From positions 1-25,319 of the forward strand of contig JADJPL010000002.1 in NCBI GenBank assembly GCA_016713275.1: a stretch of DNA of 25,319 bases, given 5' to 3'. This document shows positions 9,143 to 18,577 of this stretch, in pieces. The stretch comes from Haliscomenobacter sp. (lineage in GTDB: Bacteria; Bacteroidota; Bacteroidia; Chitinophagales; Saprospiraceae). Position numbers and translations under genes: made by a program. The number at the start of each line of letters is the position of its first letter. Positions within the stretch are counted from its first letter, which is position 1. Under the pieces are notes generated by a model. It worked only from the letters and a program-made list of their open reading frames with translations. It searched no databases and was not told where the DNA came from.

Positions 9143-10175
9143 ATGGATATTCAACGCCTCGTTCGACCTAACATTCTGAAGCTCGTGCCCTACTCCTCTG
9201 CCCGGAGCGAGTTCAAAGGCAGCGCCGATATTTTCTGGACGCGAACGAAAATCCCTTCCAAACCGGCCTCAACCGCTACCCCGATCCGTTGCAGCGCGCG
9301 CTGAAAGCGGATTGCCGAACTGAAAGGCGTCTCCCCGAACAGATTTTTCTGGGAAACGGCAGCGATGAAGCGATTGATCTGGTCGTGCGGATTTTCTGCG
9401 AGCCCCGTCAGGACCATATCTTTCATCCTGCCGCCTACCTACGGCATGTACCAGGTAGCCGCCGATATTGCGGATGTGGAAGGCGCCAGGTGTCGCTGAC
9501 GCCCGATTTTCAACCCGACGTAGCCGCCATTCTGGCAGCGGCTACCCCTGCCTCCCGGATCGTGTTCGTGTGCAGCCCCAATAACCCAACGGGAAATCTG
9601 GCCGACCCGGAGGCGATCCGCCGGTTAGCAAGCACATTCCAAGGGATTGTGGTCGTTGACGAAGCCTATATCGATTTCTCCACCCATACGGGAGCCTTGG
9701 AACTGCTGCCCGAATTCCCCAACCTGATCGTCATGCAAACGTTTTCGAAGGCCTGGGGTATGGCGGGTATTCGTCTGGGTATGGCGTTTGCAAGCAAAGA
9801 GATCATTCACCTGTTCAATAAGGTCAAACCGCCTTACAATATCAATCAGCTCACTCAGGAAAAAGCCCTCGAAGCCCTACAACGCCCGGAAGAGAAAGAC
9901 CGGATGGTAGAAATCCTCCTTCGGGAACGCGAAAAACTGGAAACCGATTTTGGCAAACTCCCCTCCGTGCACCGCGTTTACCCTTCCGATGCCAATTTTC
10001 TCCTGGTCCGGGTAACAGACCCTCACGCGATGTATACTTACCTGGTGGAGCAGGGAATCATCGTCCGAAACCGGGCAAATGTGCATCTTTGCGAGGGGAG
10101 CTTGCGCATCAGCATCGGGACCCCGAAGAAAACACGGCGTTGATTGCCGCCCTCAAAAATTATCCTAACGATTGA
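9143..10175 (+). CDS. hisC: Histidinol-phosphate aminotransferase (frameshifted)
   Basis: HisC is a PLP enzyme that converts imidazole acetol phosphate and glutamate to histidinol phosphate. The ATG at 9143 begins MDIQRLVRPNILKLVPYSSA. DANENPF and RYPDPLQ are typical of the N-terminus; FLGNGSDEAIDL, VFVCSPNNPTGN, VVDEAYIDFS and TFSKAWGMAGIRLG (with the PLP lysine) follow. Frame breaks are near 9235, 9310, 9430-9480 and 10125. The repaired length is about 345 residues. It ends 24 nt before the probable hisB start. Confidence 0.93.
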
Positions 10176-10198
10176 TCGCCTCTTTAAGGAAACGCATC

Positions 10199-11334
10199 AT
10201 GAAAAAATCCTCTTTCTGGACCGCGACGGAACCTTGGTTCGCGAACCGCACGATTATCAGGTCGACGCCTTCGATAAGATCGAATTCTATCCCAAGGTAT
10301 TTCAGTTTCTTTCCCGGATTAAGGCAGAACTGGATTACGAATTGGTGATGGTTACCAACCAGGACGGCCTGGGTACCCCTTCACTTCCGGAGGAGGCCTT
10401 TTGGCCGGTGCATAACGCAATACTGAAGGCCTTTGCCAACGAGGGAATCCACTTCAAGGAAGTAATCATCGACCGCACCTTCCCACACGAGAACGCGCCC
10501 ACCCGAAAACCCCAAACCGGCTTGCTCACCCACTACATGGACGGCTCCCTGGACCTCGCGCGTTCCTTCGTCATCGGGGACCGCCTGACGGACATCGAAC
10601 TCGCGAAGAACCTGGGCGCCAAAGGAATCTGGATTAATACCGAACCGGAACTCGGCGCCGGAGAAATTTCCAGCCGGCAAGCCGAACTTCAGGGCGCCAT
10701 CGCCCTGGCTACCCAGGATTGGGCGGATATCTATGCGTTTCTTAAAAACCAAACCCGGAGCGCCGCCGTTTCCCGAAAAACCAAAGAGACGGAAGTAGAC
10801 GTGCACCTCCACCTCGATGGAAACGGAACCTATAAAAACCGCACCGGAATCGGTTTTTTTGACCATATGCTCGACCAGCTCGCCAAACATTCCGGTTGTG
10901 ATCTCCAGGTAGACGTAGCAGGAGACCTGCACGTCGACGAGCACCACACCATTGAGGATACCGGGATCGCCCTGGGCGAAGCGTTCCGCCTGGCTCTGGG
11001 CGACAAACGGGGCATAGAGCGGTATGGCTTTGCTATCCTGCCCATGGATGACTGCCTCGCTCAGGCTGCCATCGACTTTAGCGGCCGCCCCTGGCTGGTC
11101 TGGGAGGCCGATTTTCGCCGGGAAAAGATCGGAGACCTGCCCGCCGAAATGCTCTTCCATTTTTTCAAATCCTTTAGCGACCATGCGCAATGCAACATCA
11201 ACCTCAAAGCAGAAGGAACGAATGAACACCACAAGATTGAGATCTTGTTCAAAGCGTTCGCCAGGGCCATTCGTATGGCCATCGAACGCAAGCCTGGAAA
11301 TACCGACCTGCCAACAACCAAGGGAACCCTTTAA
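10199..11334 (+). CDS. hisB: Bifunctional histidinol-phosphatase / imidazoleglycerol-phosphate dehydratase
   Basis: The N-terminal HAD phosphatase starts with ILFLDRDGTLVREP (DxD nucleophile) and has MVTNQDG and VIGDRLTDIELA. The C-terminal dehydratase has GIGFFDHMLDQLAKHSG, DEHHTIEDTGIALGEA and SFSDHAQCNINL. HisB thus performs the dehydration and the phosphatase steps, on either side of HisC. The open frame extends back to 10144, but ATG 10199 followed by a run of six A is the likely start. One more A would give MKKILFLDRDG, so a homopolymer loss is suspected. About 378 residues, a normal fused length. Fusion of the two activities is known in enterobacteria and many Bacteroidota. Confidence 0.93.
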
Positions 11335-11346
11335 CCGTCATATGTT

Positions 11347-11930
11347 ATGATCGCCATTATTGATTACAACGCAGGCAATGTGCAGTCCGTCTTGTTCGCC
11401 ATGGAGCGGCTGGGCGTACAGGCGGTTCTGACTGCCGATCACGAGACCATACGCCGGGCGGATAAGGTGATTTTTCCAGGAGTAGGAGAAGCCAGCACCA
11501 CCATGGCCCATTTGCGTAAAACCGGGCTGGATCAACTGATCAAAAGCTTGACCCAGCCGGTACTTGGGATCTGCCTGGGGATGCAACTCCTCTGCCGGCA
11601 CAGTGAGGAGAACGACACGCCCTGCCTGAATATCATTCCCCAGGAGGCAAGACGGTTTCAAACCGTAAAGGAGAAAAAGTCCCCCACATGGGCTGGAACA
11701 GCCTGAAAATCCGGCATAACGGCTTGCTCACCCCTGACCAGGAAGGGCAATATGTGTATTTCGTGCACAGCTATTATGTTGAGGACGGCCCGTTTACCAC
11801 CGCCCTCAGCGATTATATCCTTCCTTTTAGTGCCGCCATACAAAAAGACAACTTTTTTGCCACCCAGTTCCATCCCGAAAAATCGGGCCCGGTTGGCGAA
11901 AAGATCCTGCGCCAATTTCTCAATCTGTAA
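11347..11930 (+). CDS. hisH: Imidazole glycerol phosphate synthase, glutaminase subunit (frameshifted)
   Basis: HisH releases ammonia from glutamine and channels it to HisF. It starts MIAIIDYNAGNVQSV. The catalytic cysteine is in VLGICLGMQLL, and the His/Glu of the triad are in QFHPEKSG. A frame break at 11670-11690 (A-run after GTAAAGGAG) separates the halves; repaired it reads KVPHMGWNSLK, as in the family. About 195 residues. It lies 12 nt after hisB and 5 nt before hisA. Confidence 0.93.
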
Positions 11931-11935
11931 CCGCC

Positions 11936-12649
11936 ATGTACATCATTCCTGCCATCGATCTTATTGAAGGGAAATGCGTCCGCCTGACCCAGGGGGATTA
12001 CGGCCGAAAGACCGTTTATAACGAAGACCCGCTTGAAGTAGCCAAAGCCTTTGAAGACGCTGGACTGGAGCGGTTGCATCTCGTCGATCTCGACGGCGCC
12101 AAAGCCGGGCATATCGTCAATTATAAGGTTTTGGAACGGATCGCTTCCAAAACGCAATTGTTCGTGGATTTTGGGGGTGGGCTGAAATCGGACGGCGACT
12201 TGCGCATCGCATTTGAATGCGGCGCCCGCCAGGTCACCGGAGGCACTATCGCCGTCAAAGCCCCGGATACTTTTATGGGCTGGCTCATCGCCTATGGTCC
12301 GGAGGCGATTATCCTGGGCGCCGATTTCCGGGACGGGCGCATCGTGGTCAACGGTTGGCAGGAAGAAAGCCAGCTGGAACTGCTTCCTTTCCTGGAAGCG
12401 TACACGAGTAAAGGCATTGTATACGCCATTTCTACCGACGTTTCCAAAGACGGACTGCTGGAGGGAAGCGCCCTGTCCACGTACCGGGATATCCGCGAAG
12501 CGCTCCTCGACCTGAAGCTGATTGCCAGCGGCGGCGTTGCCACCCTGGAAGAACTGGACCAACTCCGCGAGATCGGATGCTATGGCGCGATTCTAGGAAA
12601 AGCAATTTACGAAGGGCGCATTGCCCTGAACGATCTGGTAAAGAGGTAA
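11936..12649 (+). CDS. hisA: ProFAR isomerase (HisA)
   Basis: An intact 237-residue (beta/alpha)8 protein that opens the ring of the ribosyl group of ProFAR to give PRFAR. MYIIPAIDLIEGKCVRL carries the first catalytic Asp (AIDL), and AISTDVSKDG the second. GGGL and ASGGV-type phosphate-binding loops are visible. It sits between hisH and hisF with 5-nt and 2-nt gaps, so translational coupling is likely. Confidence 0.96.
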   Translation: MYIIPAIDLIEGKCVRLTQGDYGRKTVYNEDPLEVAKAFEDAGLERLHLVDLDGAKAGHIVNYKVLERIASKTQLFVDFGGGLKSDGDLRIAFECGARQVTGGTIAVKAPDTFMGWLIAYGPEAIILGADFRDGRIVVNGWQEESQLELLPFLEAYTSKGIVYAISTDVSKDGLLEGSALSTYRDIREALLDLKLIASGGVATLEELDQLREIGCYGAILGKAIYEGRIALNDLVKR

Positions 12650-12651
12650 CC

Positions 12652-13404
12652 ATGCTGGCTAAACGCATTATCCCCTGTCTGGATATAAAAGACGGGCGCA
12701 CCGTTAAAGGAATCAACTTCGTCAATCTGCGCGACGCCGGCGATCCGGTGGAGCTGGGCGCGCTGTACAGCGCTCAGGGCGCCGACGAACTGGTATTTCT
12801 CGACATTACCGCCACCCATGAAAAACGCAAGACGATGGCCGCCCTGGCCCGGGAAATTTCCCGCCGCCTGAGCATTCCATTCACCATCGGGGGCGGCATC
12901 AGTTCGGTGGAAGACGCCGGAGCTATGCTGGACGCCGGCGCCGACAAAGTGAGCGTCAACTCCGCCGCCGTGCGCAACCCCAACTTGCTGGAGGAACTCG
13001 CGCTGGCCTTTGGAAGCCAGTTCGTCGTTCTGGCCGTCGACGCCAAACAGATCGGCGGGCAGTGGTGGGTCCACCTCAACGGAGGCCGGATTCCCACAGA
13101 ACGCCAACTCGTGCCTTGGGTGAAAGAAGCCGAGTCGCGCGGCGCCGGAGAGATCCTGTTTACCTCGATGAACCACGACGGCGCCAAGACCGGGTTTGCC
13201 CTCGAAGCGACCGCCCAGGTATCGGAAGCGGTCCGCATTCCCGTCATCGCCTCCGGAGGGGCCGGTACCATGGAGCATTTCTACGATGTGTTTACTGCCG
13301 GGAAAGCCGATGCCGGGCTGGCTGCCAGCATTTTCCATTTCAGAGAAATCGGCATTCCCGACCTCAAAGACTATTTAAAAACCAAAGGAATCGTCATCCG
13401 ATAA
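12652..13404 (+). CDS. hisF: Imidazole glycerol phosphate synthase, cyclase subunit
   Basis: An intact 250-residue protein beginning MLAKRIIPCLDIKDGRTVKG, with the catalytic Asp in CLDIKDG and the second acid in VVLAVDAKQ. GGGISSVEDA and VIASGGAGTMEHF form the phosphate-binding loops. With HisH it converts PRFAR and ammonia to imidazole glycerol phosphate and AICAR. The start is 2 nt after the hisA stop. Confidence 0.96.
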   Translation: MLAKRIIPCLDIKDGRTVKGINFVNLRDAGDPVELGALYSAQGADELVFLDITATHEKRKTMAALAREISRRLSIPFTIGGGISSVEDAGAMLDAGADKVSVNSAAVRNPNLLEELALAFGSQFVVLAVDAKQIGGQWWVHLNGGRIPTERQLVPWVKEAESRGAGEILFTSMNHDGAKTGFALEATAQVSEAVRIPVIASGGAGTMEHFYDVFTAGKADAGLAASIFHFREIGIPDLKDYLKTKGIVIR

Positions 13405-13413
13405 ACTCAAGTT

Positions 13414-14009
13414 ATGGCAACGATCGACTTCGAAAAATCTGGGGCCTCGTTCCCGCTATCATCCAGGACGAAGACACCCATCAGGTGCTCATGCTGGGGT
13501 ATATGAACCAAGCTGCTTTCGATAAAACGCTGGAAGAAAACGTCATCACGTTCTATAGCCGAAGCAAAGACCGGCTCTGGACCAAGGGCGAAACCTCCGG
13601 CCATTTTCTCCATCTCGTCAGCTGGAAAGTGGATTGCGACCAGGACACGCTCTTGTTTCGGGTACATCCCCAGGGGCCGGTGTGTCATACCGGCAGCGAT
13701 ACCTGTTTCGACGAGCCCAACGTGAATCTGAACTTTCTGGAGAAACTGGAAACCGTGATCCGCCAGCGCCGGGACGAGCCGGAAGGAACGGCCTCCTATA
13801 CCGCTTCCCTGTTCCGCAAAGGCATCAACAAAGTGGCCCAGAAAGTGGGAGAGGAAGCCGTCGAACTGGTTATTGAAGCCAAAGACGACAACGAAACCCT
13901 GTTTCTCGGCGAGGCTGCCGACCTGCTTTTCCATTACCTGGTTTTGCTGGCGGCGAAGGGATATGCATTGAAGGACGTAGTGACCGTACTCCAAGCCCGG
14001 AATAAATAA
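13414..14009 (+). CDS. hisIE: Phosphoribosyl-AMP cyclohydrolase / phosphoribosyl-ATP pyrophosphatase (frameshifted)
   Basis: The fused enzyme for steps two and three of the pathway. ATG 13414 gives MATIDFEK; the frame then breaks in an A-run near 13436, and one more A restores KIWGLVPAIIQ. The HisI domain has TFYSRSKDRLWTKGETSGH and DCDQDTLLF; the HisE domain has SLFRKGINKVAQKVGEEAVE and LGEAADLLFHYLVLL. About 199 residues, the usual length for the fusion. Last his gene; it completes the set with hisGDCBHAF in the classical order. Confidence 0.94.
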
Positions 14010-14013
14010 CCGC

Positions 14014-14032
14014 TGCCTGGCCTTTCCCGGCA
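14014..14032 (+). terminator. Possible terminator after hisIE
   Basis: A short imperfect stem (TGCC-GG with CC-GGCA) lies 5 nt after the hisIE stop, followed by a T-rich stretch (TTATTTGCTTATTTTTG). Weak stem, low confidence. Confidence 0.3.
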
Positions 14033-14045
14033 TGAATTATTTGCT

Positions 14046-14053
14046 TATTTTTG
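14046..14053 (+). promoter_or_regulatory. Possible -7 box upstream of ogt
   Basis: TATTTTTG matches TAnnTTTG exactly, about 170 nt before the ogt start. No TTG at -33 is seen, and the sequence could be part of the hisIE terminator tail. Confidence 0.25.
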
Positions 14054-14069
14054 AAGGCATCGTTTTTTT

Positions 14070-14215
14070 AGGGAGCAGAGGGCAGGGATTGGAAAGGTAG
14101 CCCATTCGGAATTCTGTGTAGCTTGAATATGGACGATAAATATGCCCCAAAAAATCACTTTTTATGCTATCGTCTAACAGCTACTCCCCTGCTCCCTACT
14201 CCCTAACCTCTAAAA
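14070..14215 (+). repeat. Purine-rich then pyrimidine-rich heptamer repeats with inverted ends
   Basis: After hisIE there is a purine-rich run (GGGAGCA GAGGGCA GGGATTG, 14071-14091), and before ogt a pyrimidine-rich one (GCTCCCT ACTCCCT AACCTCT, about 14191-14211). AGGGAGCAG (14070-14078) is a perfect inverse of CTGCTCCCT (14189-14197). The last unit, TAACCTCTAA, also ends the array before hisD. Confidence 0.65.
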
Positions 14216-14222
14216 CTCAAGC

Positions 14223-14709
14223 ATGCTGGAAAAAACGTACCTCTCCTCTCCATTTGGCTGCTGGGAAATTCAGGGCAGCGAGCCGGGCATCAGCCGGGTC
14301 CAGCTGACGGAAAAACGTCCTGCCCGGAGGAACCGGTACCCCAAGCGCTTCAGGATGGCGTTCGCCAGTTGGAGGAATACTTTCGGGGCGAGCGCCGGGA
14401 GTTTGACCTCAAGCTCGACTTTGGGGGCGCGCCCGACTTTAACGTAGCTGTCTGGAAACAGCTGCTTCAGGTGCCTTATGGGCACACCACGTCCTACCTG
14501 CCATCGCGGAAGCATTGAACAACCCCGCTTCCCGTGCGCGCCGTTGGGCAGGCCAATGCCCACAATCCGATCGCTATCATTGTGCCCGCCACCGGTGTAT
14601 TGCCAAAAGCGGCGACCTCCAGGGATATTTTTATGGACTGGATATGAAACGAGCCCTGCTCGAACTGGAAAACCCGGCAAGTTTCGCCCGGCAGGGTACC
14701 TTGTTTTAG
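14223..14709 (+). CDS. ogt: Methylated-DNA-[protein]-cysteine S-methyltransferase (frameshifted)
   Basis: A suicide repair protein that takes the methyl group from O6-methylguanine. It begins MLEKTYLSSPFGCWEIQG. The DNA-binding domain VAVWKQLLQVPYGHTTSY and the active-site motif VPCHRCI (cysteine acceptor, near 14578-14600) are visible, followed by GDLQGYFYGLDMKRALLELE. At least four frame breaks (near 14310, 14460, 14500 and 14540) split the gene. The repaired length is about 162 residues, normal for Ogt-type enzymes without an Ada domain. Confidence 0.88.
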
Positions 14710-14721
14710 CCCGAATTCAAT

Positions 14722-16174
14722 ATGCGGAACCTCTTTCTTACCAATCGCTTTTTCTGGTGTTGTGGCGGACTGGCGCTCGCGTTTGTCCTGGGTTTTGCCT
14801 TTCCGGCTGTTTTTCCGCTGGCACAGGTTGCAGGGCTGTTTTTCCTGGTTTTGCTGGCATTGGACATCTTATTGCTTTATTCCCGCGACCTGGAAGTTTC
14901 CTGTACCCGCACGCTCCCCAAAATGTTTGGCTTGGGGGACGACAACCCTGTCCATCTGGAAATCCTCAACTCTGGCCGGATGCCGCTGGCTTGTACCCTT
15001 ATCGAAGAACTTCCCGTTCAATTCCAGATCCGGGATTTTGAACGAAAACTCGCGCTTCCTCCCTGGTCAGCCCCAATCGGTTGACTACACCCTACGCCCA
15101 ACGACCCGGGGCGGGTATGCGTTTGGAGTCACCCATCTTTACCTTTCCAGCATCCTCGGCCTGGTGGAGCGGCGCCTGAAAGCCAATCGCGAACCGGCCG
15201 AAGTACCGGTTTACCCTTCGGTTCTTCAGATGAAGCAGATGGAACTAAAAGCGTTCGACCGGATCAGCACCCATCATGCGATAAAAAATTCGCCGCATCG
15301 GGCATAGCTACGAGTTTGAACAGATCAAAAACTACGTCCGGGGCGACGATTACCGCAGCGTTAACTGGAAAGCCAGCAGCCGGAAAGGGGAGCTGATGGT
15401 CAACCAATACGAAGACGAGCGCGCTCAGCAGTTGTATTGCATCATTGATAAGAGCCGGGTCATGCGACTCCTTCAAAGGGCTGAGCCTGATGGATTATGC
15501 CATCAACTCCACCCTGGCAATCTCCAATATTGCCCTGCAGAAATACGATAAAGCGGGGTTGATTACGTTTTCTGATAAATTGGGCGCCGTGCTCAAAGCC
15601 GATAGTAAACCCAACCAGCTAAGCGCCATCCTCAACCAACTGTATAAAGAGGAGGAGCGCCCGCTGGAAGCCAACTACGAACTCTCGTTTTCGCAGCGCG
15701 CAAGCTGATCTCCGGGCGGAGCATGATCCTCCTGGTTACGAACTTTGAAAGTATGCACGCCCTGGAGCGCGTCCTGCCTTCCCTTCGCCGGATCAACCAC
15801 GTCCACCTGCTGGTCGTCGTCCTGTTCGAAAATACCGAAGTTTGGGAATTTGCGTAACAAGCGCCCCAAACCCTGGAAGGGATCTATCAGCAAACAACGG
15901 CACAGAAATTCCTGGCCGAAAAACGCCAGATGGTCCAAAACTGCGCCAGTTCGGAATCCAGACCATCTACACCAAACCGGAGGAACTGTCCATCCATACG
16001 GTGAATAAGTATTTGGAATTGAAATCGAGAGAGACGGGAGACGGTGGACGGGAGACGGGAGACGGGAGACGGACGGTGGACGGGAGACGGTGGACGGGAG
16101 ACGGGAGACGGGAGACGGCGAGACGGGAGACGGCGGGACCAGTGGTTCGTGGTTGGTTGCAAAAAACGCACTAA
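14722..16174 (+). CDS. DUF58-family protein with a repeat-encoded tail (frameshifted)
   Basis: Two N-terminal membrane segments (residues about 8-26 and 32-52) precede a beta-rich region (TLRPTTRGGYAFG) and the DUF58 signature YVRGDDYRSVNWKASSRKGE with the following YEDERAQQLY. A vWA-like part follows (IIDKSRVMR, MILLVTNFESMHALERVL). DUF58 genes often accompany MoxR ATPases; none is visible here. Frame breaks lie near 15065, 15290, 15470, 15700, 15855 and 15940. Conserved sequence ends at about HTVNKYLELK (16023). The frame then runs into the purine-rich heptamer array and gains about 50 Gly/Arg/Asp/Thr residues before TAA 16172-16174. That tail is either a recent extension or a result of a lost stop. 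Confidence 0.8.
16031..16133 (+). repeat. Purine-rich heptanucleotide array (GAGACGG/TGGACGG)
   Basis: About fourteen units of GAGACGG or TGGACGG run head to tail. The register is broken by one 4-nt unit (16073-16076) and one extra base (16119). It begins at the 3' end of the DUF58 reading frame and is translated as part of its tail. Confidence 0.92.
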
Positions 16175-16367
16175 CCACGAGACGAGACTGTTCAAAAAAC
16201 CCTGGTTCGAGGCTCCGCCTCGGACCCACTCTGAGTGGAGGCTCTGCCTCCAACCAGACTTTCCGGACGTAATCGGATACTTTTTTAGCAGGACCGCAAA
16301 CCAAGAAGAGGGGCTATACACACTTTTTGAACAGTCTCCTTACCACCAACCACCAACCACTAACCAC
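16142..16367. mobile_element. MITE-like element with nested inverted repeats
   Basis: The inner inverted repeat is a perfect 15 bp (GAGACTGTTCAAAAA at 16184-16198 and its complement at 16324-16338). The outer one is 16 nt with one mismatch (16142-16157 and 16352-16367), formed by GTGGTTN and ACCACNA heptamers. Inside lie three adjoining hairpins: CGAGGCTCCGCCTCG (16207-16221), CCACTC/GAGTGG, and GGAGGCTCTGCCTCC (16237-16251). No ORF is credible inside. The 155-bp inner element could be a transposase-dependent MITE, though no target-site duplication is seen. The coordinates of the small hairpins may be off by 1-2 nt. Confidence 0.65.
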
Positions 16368-16385
16368 TTAATCACTTAATCACTT
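16342..16385 (+). repeat. Pyrimidine-type heptamer array before the TlpA-like gene
   Basis: Units ACCACCA, ACCACCA, ACCACTA and ACCACTT are followed by two 8-nt units AATCACTT. The array ends 6 nt before ATG 16392, the same distance as in front of hisD. Its first part forms the right arm of the outer inverted repeat. Confidence 0.85.
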
Positions 16386-16391
16386 AAATAA

Positions 16392-18341
16392 ATGAAGAAC
16401 CTTAAATTTTCCCTTTCCTGACCTTTGGATTAGCAGCCTGGACGGCCCAGGGGCAGAACCTCCGCTTCATGCCGGAAAAACCCCTGGCAGGCGAAACCAT
16501 GACCGTGGAGTATGCGGTGGCGAAGTCGCCCTTTGCTAAAGAAAAAGACGTGTACATCACGGCCTATAGCATTATTGCCGATAAAATCAAGGCGATGGAT
16601 GTGGACCTGTCCGGGCAGAGCGGCATGCTGAAAGGAACTATTGCCGTCCCGGCAGATGCGAAAGCGATGTATTTCGTCGTTGGCAGCTCGGGGTCGGAAG
16701 CCAAAGACAACAACGACGACAAAGGCTGGGGGACGCCGGTCTATCAAAGCGACCGGAAAACGCCGGTAGCCGGGTATGCGCTCACCGAGGCCGCTATTTA
16801 CAGCAGGCATAGCTATTACCTTCAGACCAAGCGCAACGACAGCGAATCCAGCCGGATATTTAGCGAACATTTCCAAGGAGTTGACGGCTAACGAATCTCT
16901 TTTGAATATGTTTGGTGTCCAGGCTGTCCGGACAAAAAATGCTTCGGCTATCGCCCAGTTGAAAGCCTATGCTCAGGAGGTTTTGGCGAAACCCAAAGCG
17001 ACGGAGGACGAGGCTGGCTTCGGCGCTGGCTTTGTCCCAAACGATGGAAGATGAAACCCTGGCCAAAGCCCTCACCGAGAAACTCAAAAAGAAATATCCC
17101 AAGGGGTTTATCGTATGGGGGAGAAAAGCAAGCCCTTTTACGAGGGGAGTCCTACCCTTGATCAGCGAAAGCGATTGTAGACGAACTCGCCAAGCTTCCG
17201 CTTCCGAAAAAGGAAAGCGCTGCCCAAACGCTGTCCAGCATGGCCAACCGGGTTGCCAGCCTCTGCCTGCGCGCCAAGGATTACGCCGGATTTGAGAAGT
17301 ACTCGGCTCTCGTGACCAACCGCATCGACAGAGCCATGATGTACAACAGCTTGGCTTGGCCGGAAACCGGAGAAAGCATCGACGCCCCGGCAGGCAACCT
17401 GGAATTGGCTAAAAAATATTCCGGGGGATCGCTTCAACTCCTCAAGCAGGTCATGCAAGGCCCAACCGAACAGGAAAAATACCCCGAGCTAAGTCCCAAG
17501 CGGATGAACGAAATGCTGGAGTCCTGGTACGCTATGTTTGGAGACACCTATGCGCTGATCCTCTATAAGGAAGGTCAGGCAGAAGAAGCGCTGAAATACC
17601 AGCAGCTGGCCTGCGAACAGCGCCAGTTTAAGGACCCCGAAACCAACGAACGGTACTGTGTTTATCTGGAAAAGGTGAAGGAGCGGACATGGCCGAGAAA
17701 AAACTGGAAGACCTGATCGCCGGTGGGTACGCCTCGCCCGCAATGAAAGACCAGTTCAAACGCCTCTTTATGGCCAATGCCCCGGAAGAAATGGCCGCCA
17801 AGTACCTTGGCATGCTGGAAAAGAAAGCCGGATGCGCATCAAAGAAGAAACGAAGAAGAAAATGATCGACGAGCCCGCGCCAACCTTTACGCTGCGCAAC
17901 CTCAAAGGGGGAAACCGTCTCCCTGGAGTCGCTGAAGGGTAAAGTGGTCGTGGTCGACTTCTGGGCTACCTGGTGCGGCCCCTGTATCTCCTCTTTCCGG
18001 GTATGCAGCGCGCTCAAAATGCACACCAGGATCGCGGAGACGTCGTGTTCCTCTTTGTCGACACCTGGGAAAACGGCACGGAAAGAAAAAATGCCCAGGC
18101 CTTCATCGACAAGAACAAATACACCTTCAACGTCCTGATGGATAACGACAACGAAGTGGTCGGAAAATACAAAGTAGAAGGGATCCCCACCAAATTCATC
18201 ATCGGCCGCGACGGCCATATCCGCTTCAAAAGCGTCGGCTACAGCGGAAACGAAGACGCCCTGGTCGACGAGATGTCCTTTATGATCGAACTCGCAGGCG
18301 AAGGGGCGGTTGACGGTGGACGAATGGAAGGGGGACGGTAG
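16392..18341 (+). CDS. TlpA-like thioredoxin-domain protein with large N-terminal region (frameshifted)
   Basis: ATG 16392 begins MKNLKF and, after a break near 16420, a signal-peptide end (AAWTAQGQN). Residues of the next 450 codons (FMPEKPLAGETMTVEYAVA; repeats of Ala/Lys-rich helices; NRIDRAMMYNSLAWPETGES) resemble Bacteroidota redoxin proteins that carry a beta domain and a helical TPR-like region before the thioredoxin fold. The thioredoxin domain has VVVDFWATWCGPCISSF (active-site CGPC near 17970-17982) and the cis-Pro motif VEGIPTKFIIG. It is probably periplasmic or membrane-attached and reduces or exchanges disulfides. Frame breaks lie near 16865, 17020, 17130, 17690, 17830, 17910 and 18000. 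The C-terminus runs into the heptamer array (DGGRMEGGR) and stops at TAG 18339-18341. Confidence 0.8.
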
Positions 18342-18473
18342 ACGGGAGACGGGAGACGGATGGACGGATGGACGGTGGACGGTGGACGGATGGACGGTGG
18401 ACGGTGGACGGATGGACGGTGGACGGGAGACGGGAGACCGGGAGACGGGGAGACCGGAGACGGGAGACGGGAG
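18311..18473 (+). repeat. Purine-rich heptanucleotide array after the TlpA-like gene
   Basis: More than twenty units of TGGACGG, GAGACGG or TAGACGG, with several 8-nt variants (ATGGACGG, GAGACCGG). It overlaps the last codons and supplies the stop codon (within TAGACGG) of the TlpA-like reading frame. Same family as 16031-16133 and the inverse of 6516-6564. Confidence 0.92.
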
Positions 18474-18541
18474 TAGAAGCAGCGGAGTTTGGGTTGTGTC
18501 CATTCGGCGCCAGGGAATCCGGCGGTTTTTTCCCCTAAATG

Positions 18542-18577
18542 AGCAGGATGCTGACTGCGTCAGCATCCTGCTTTAAT
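18542..18577. terminator. Strong hairpin terminator between convergent genes
   Basis: A perfect 14-bp stem (AGCAGGATGCTGAC at 18542-18555 and its complement at 18559-18572) with loop TGC is followed on the plus strand by TTTAATTT and preceded by CCCCTAAAT. It fits a terminator for the TlpA-like gene. The reading frame of the minus-strand Cys-rich gene, as drawn, ends inside it. Confidence 0.7.

Noticed and set aside
15675..16321. Minus-strand ORFs rich in PPSPVSRLPS repeats
   Set aside because: Translations of the heptamer array on the opposite strand of DUF58.
16184..16338. Complete insertion sequence
   Set aside because: Only 155 bp, with no transposase ORF and no visible target-site duplication.
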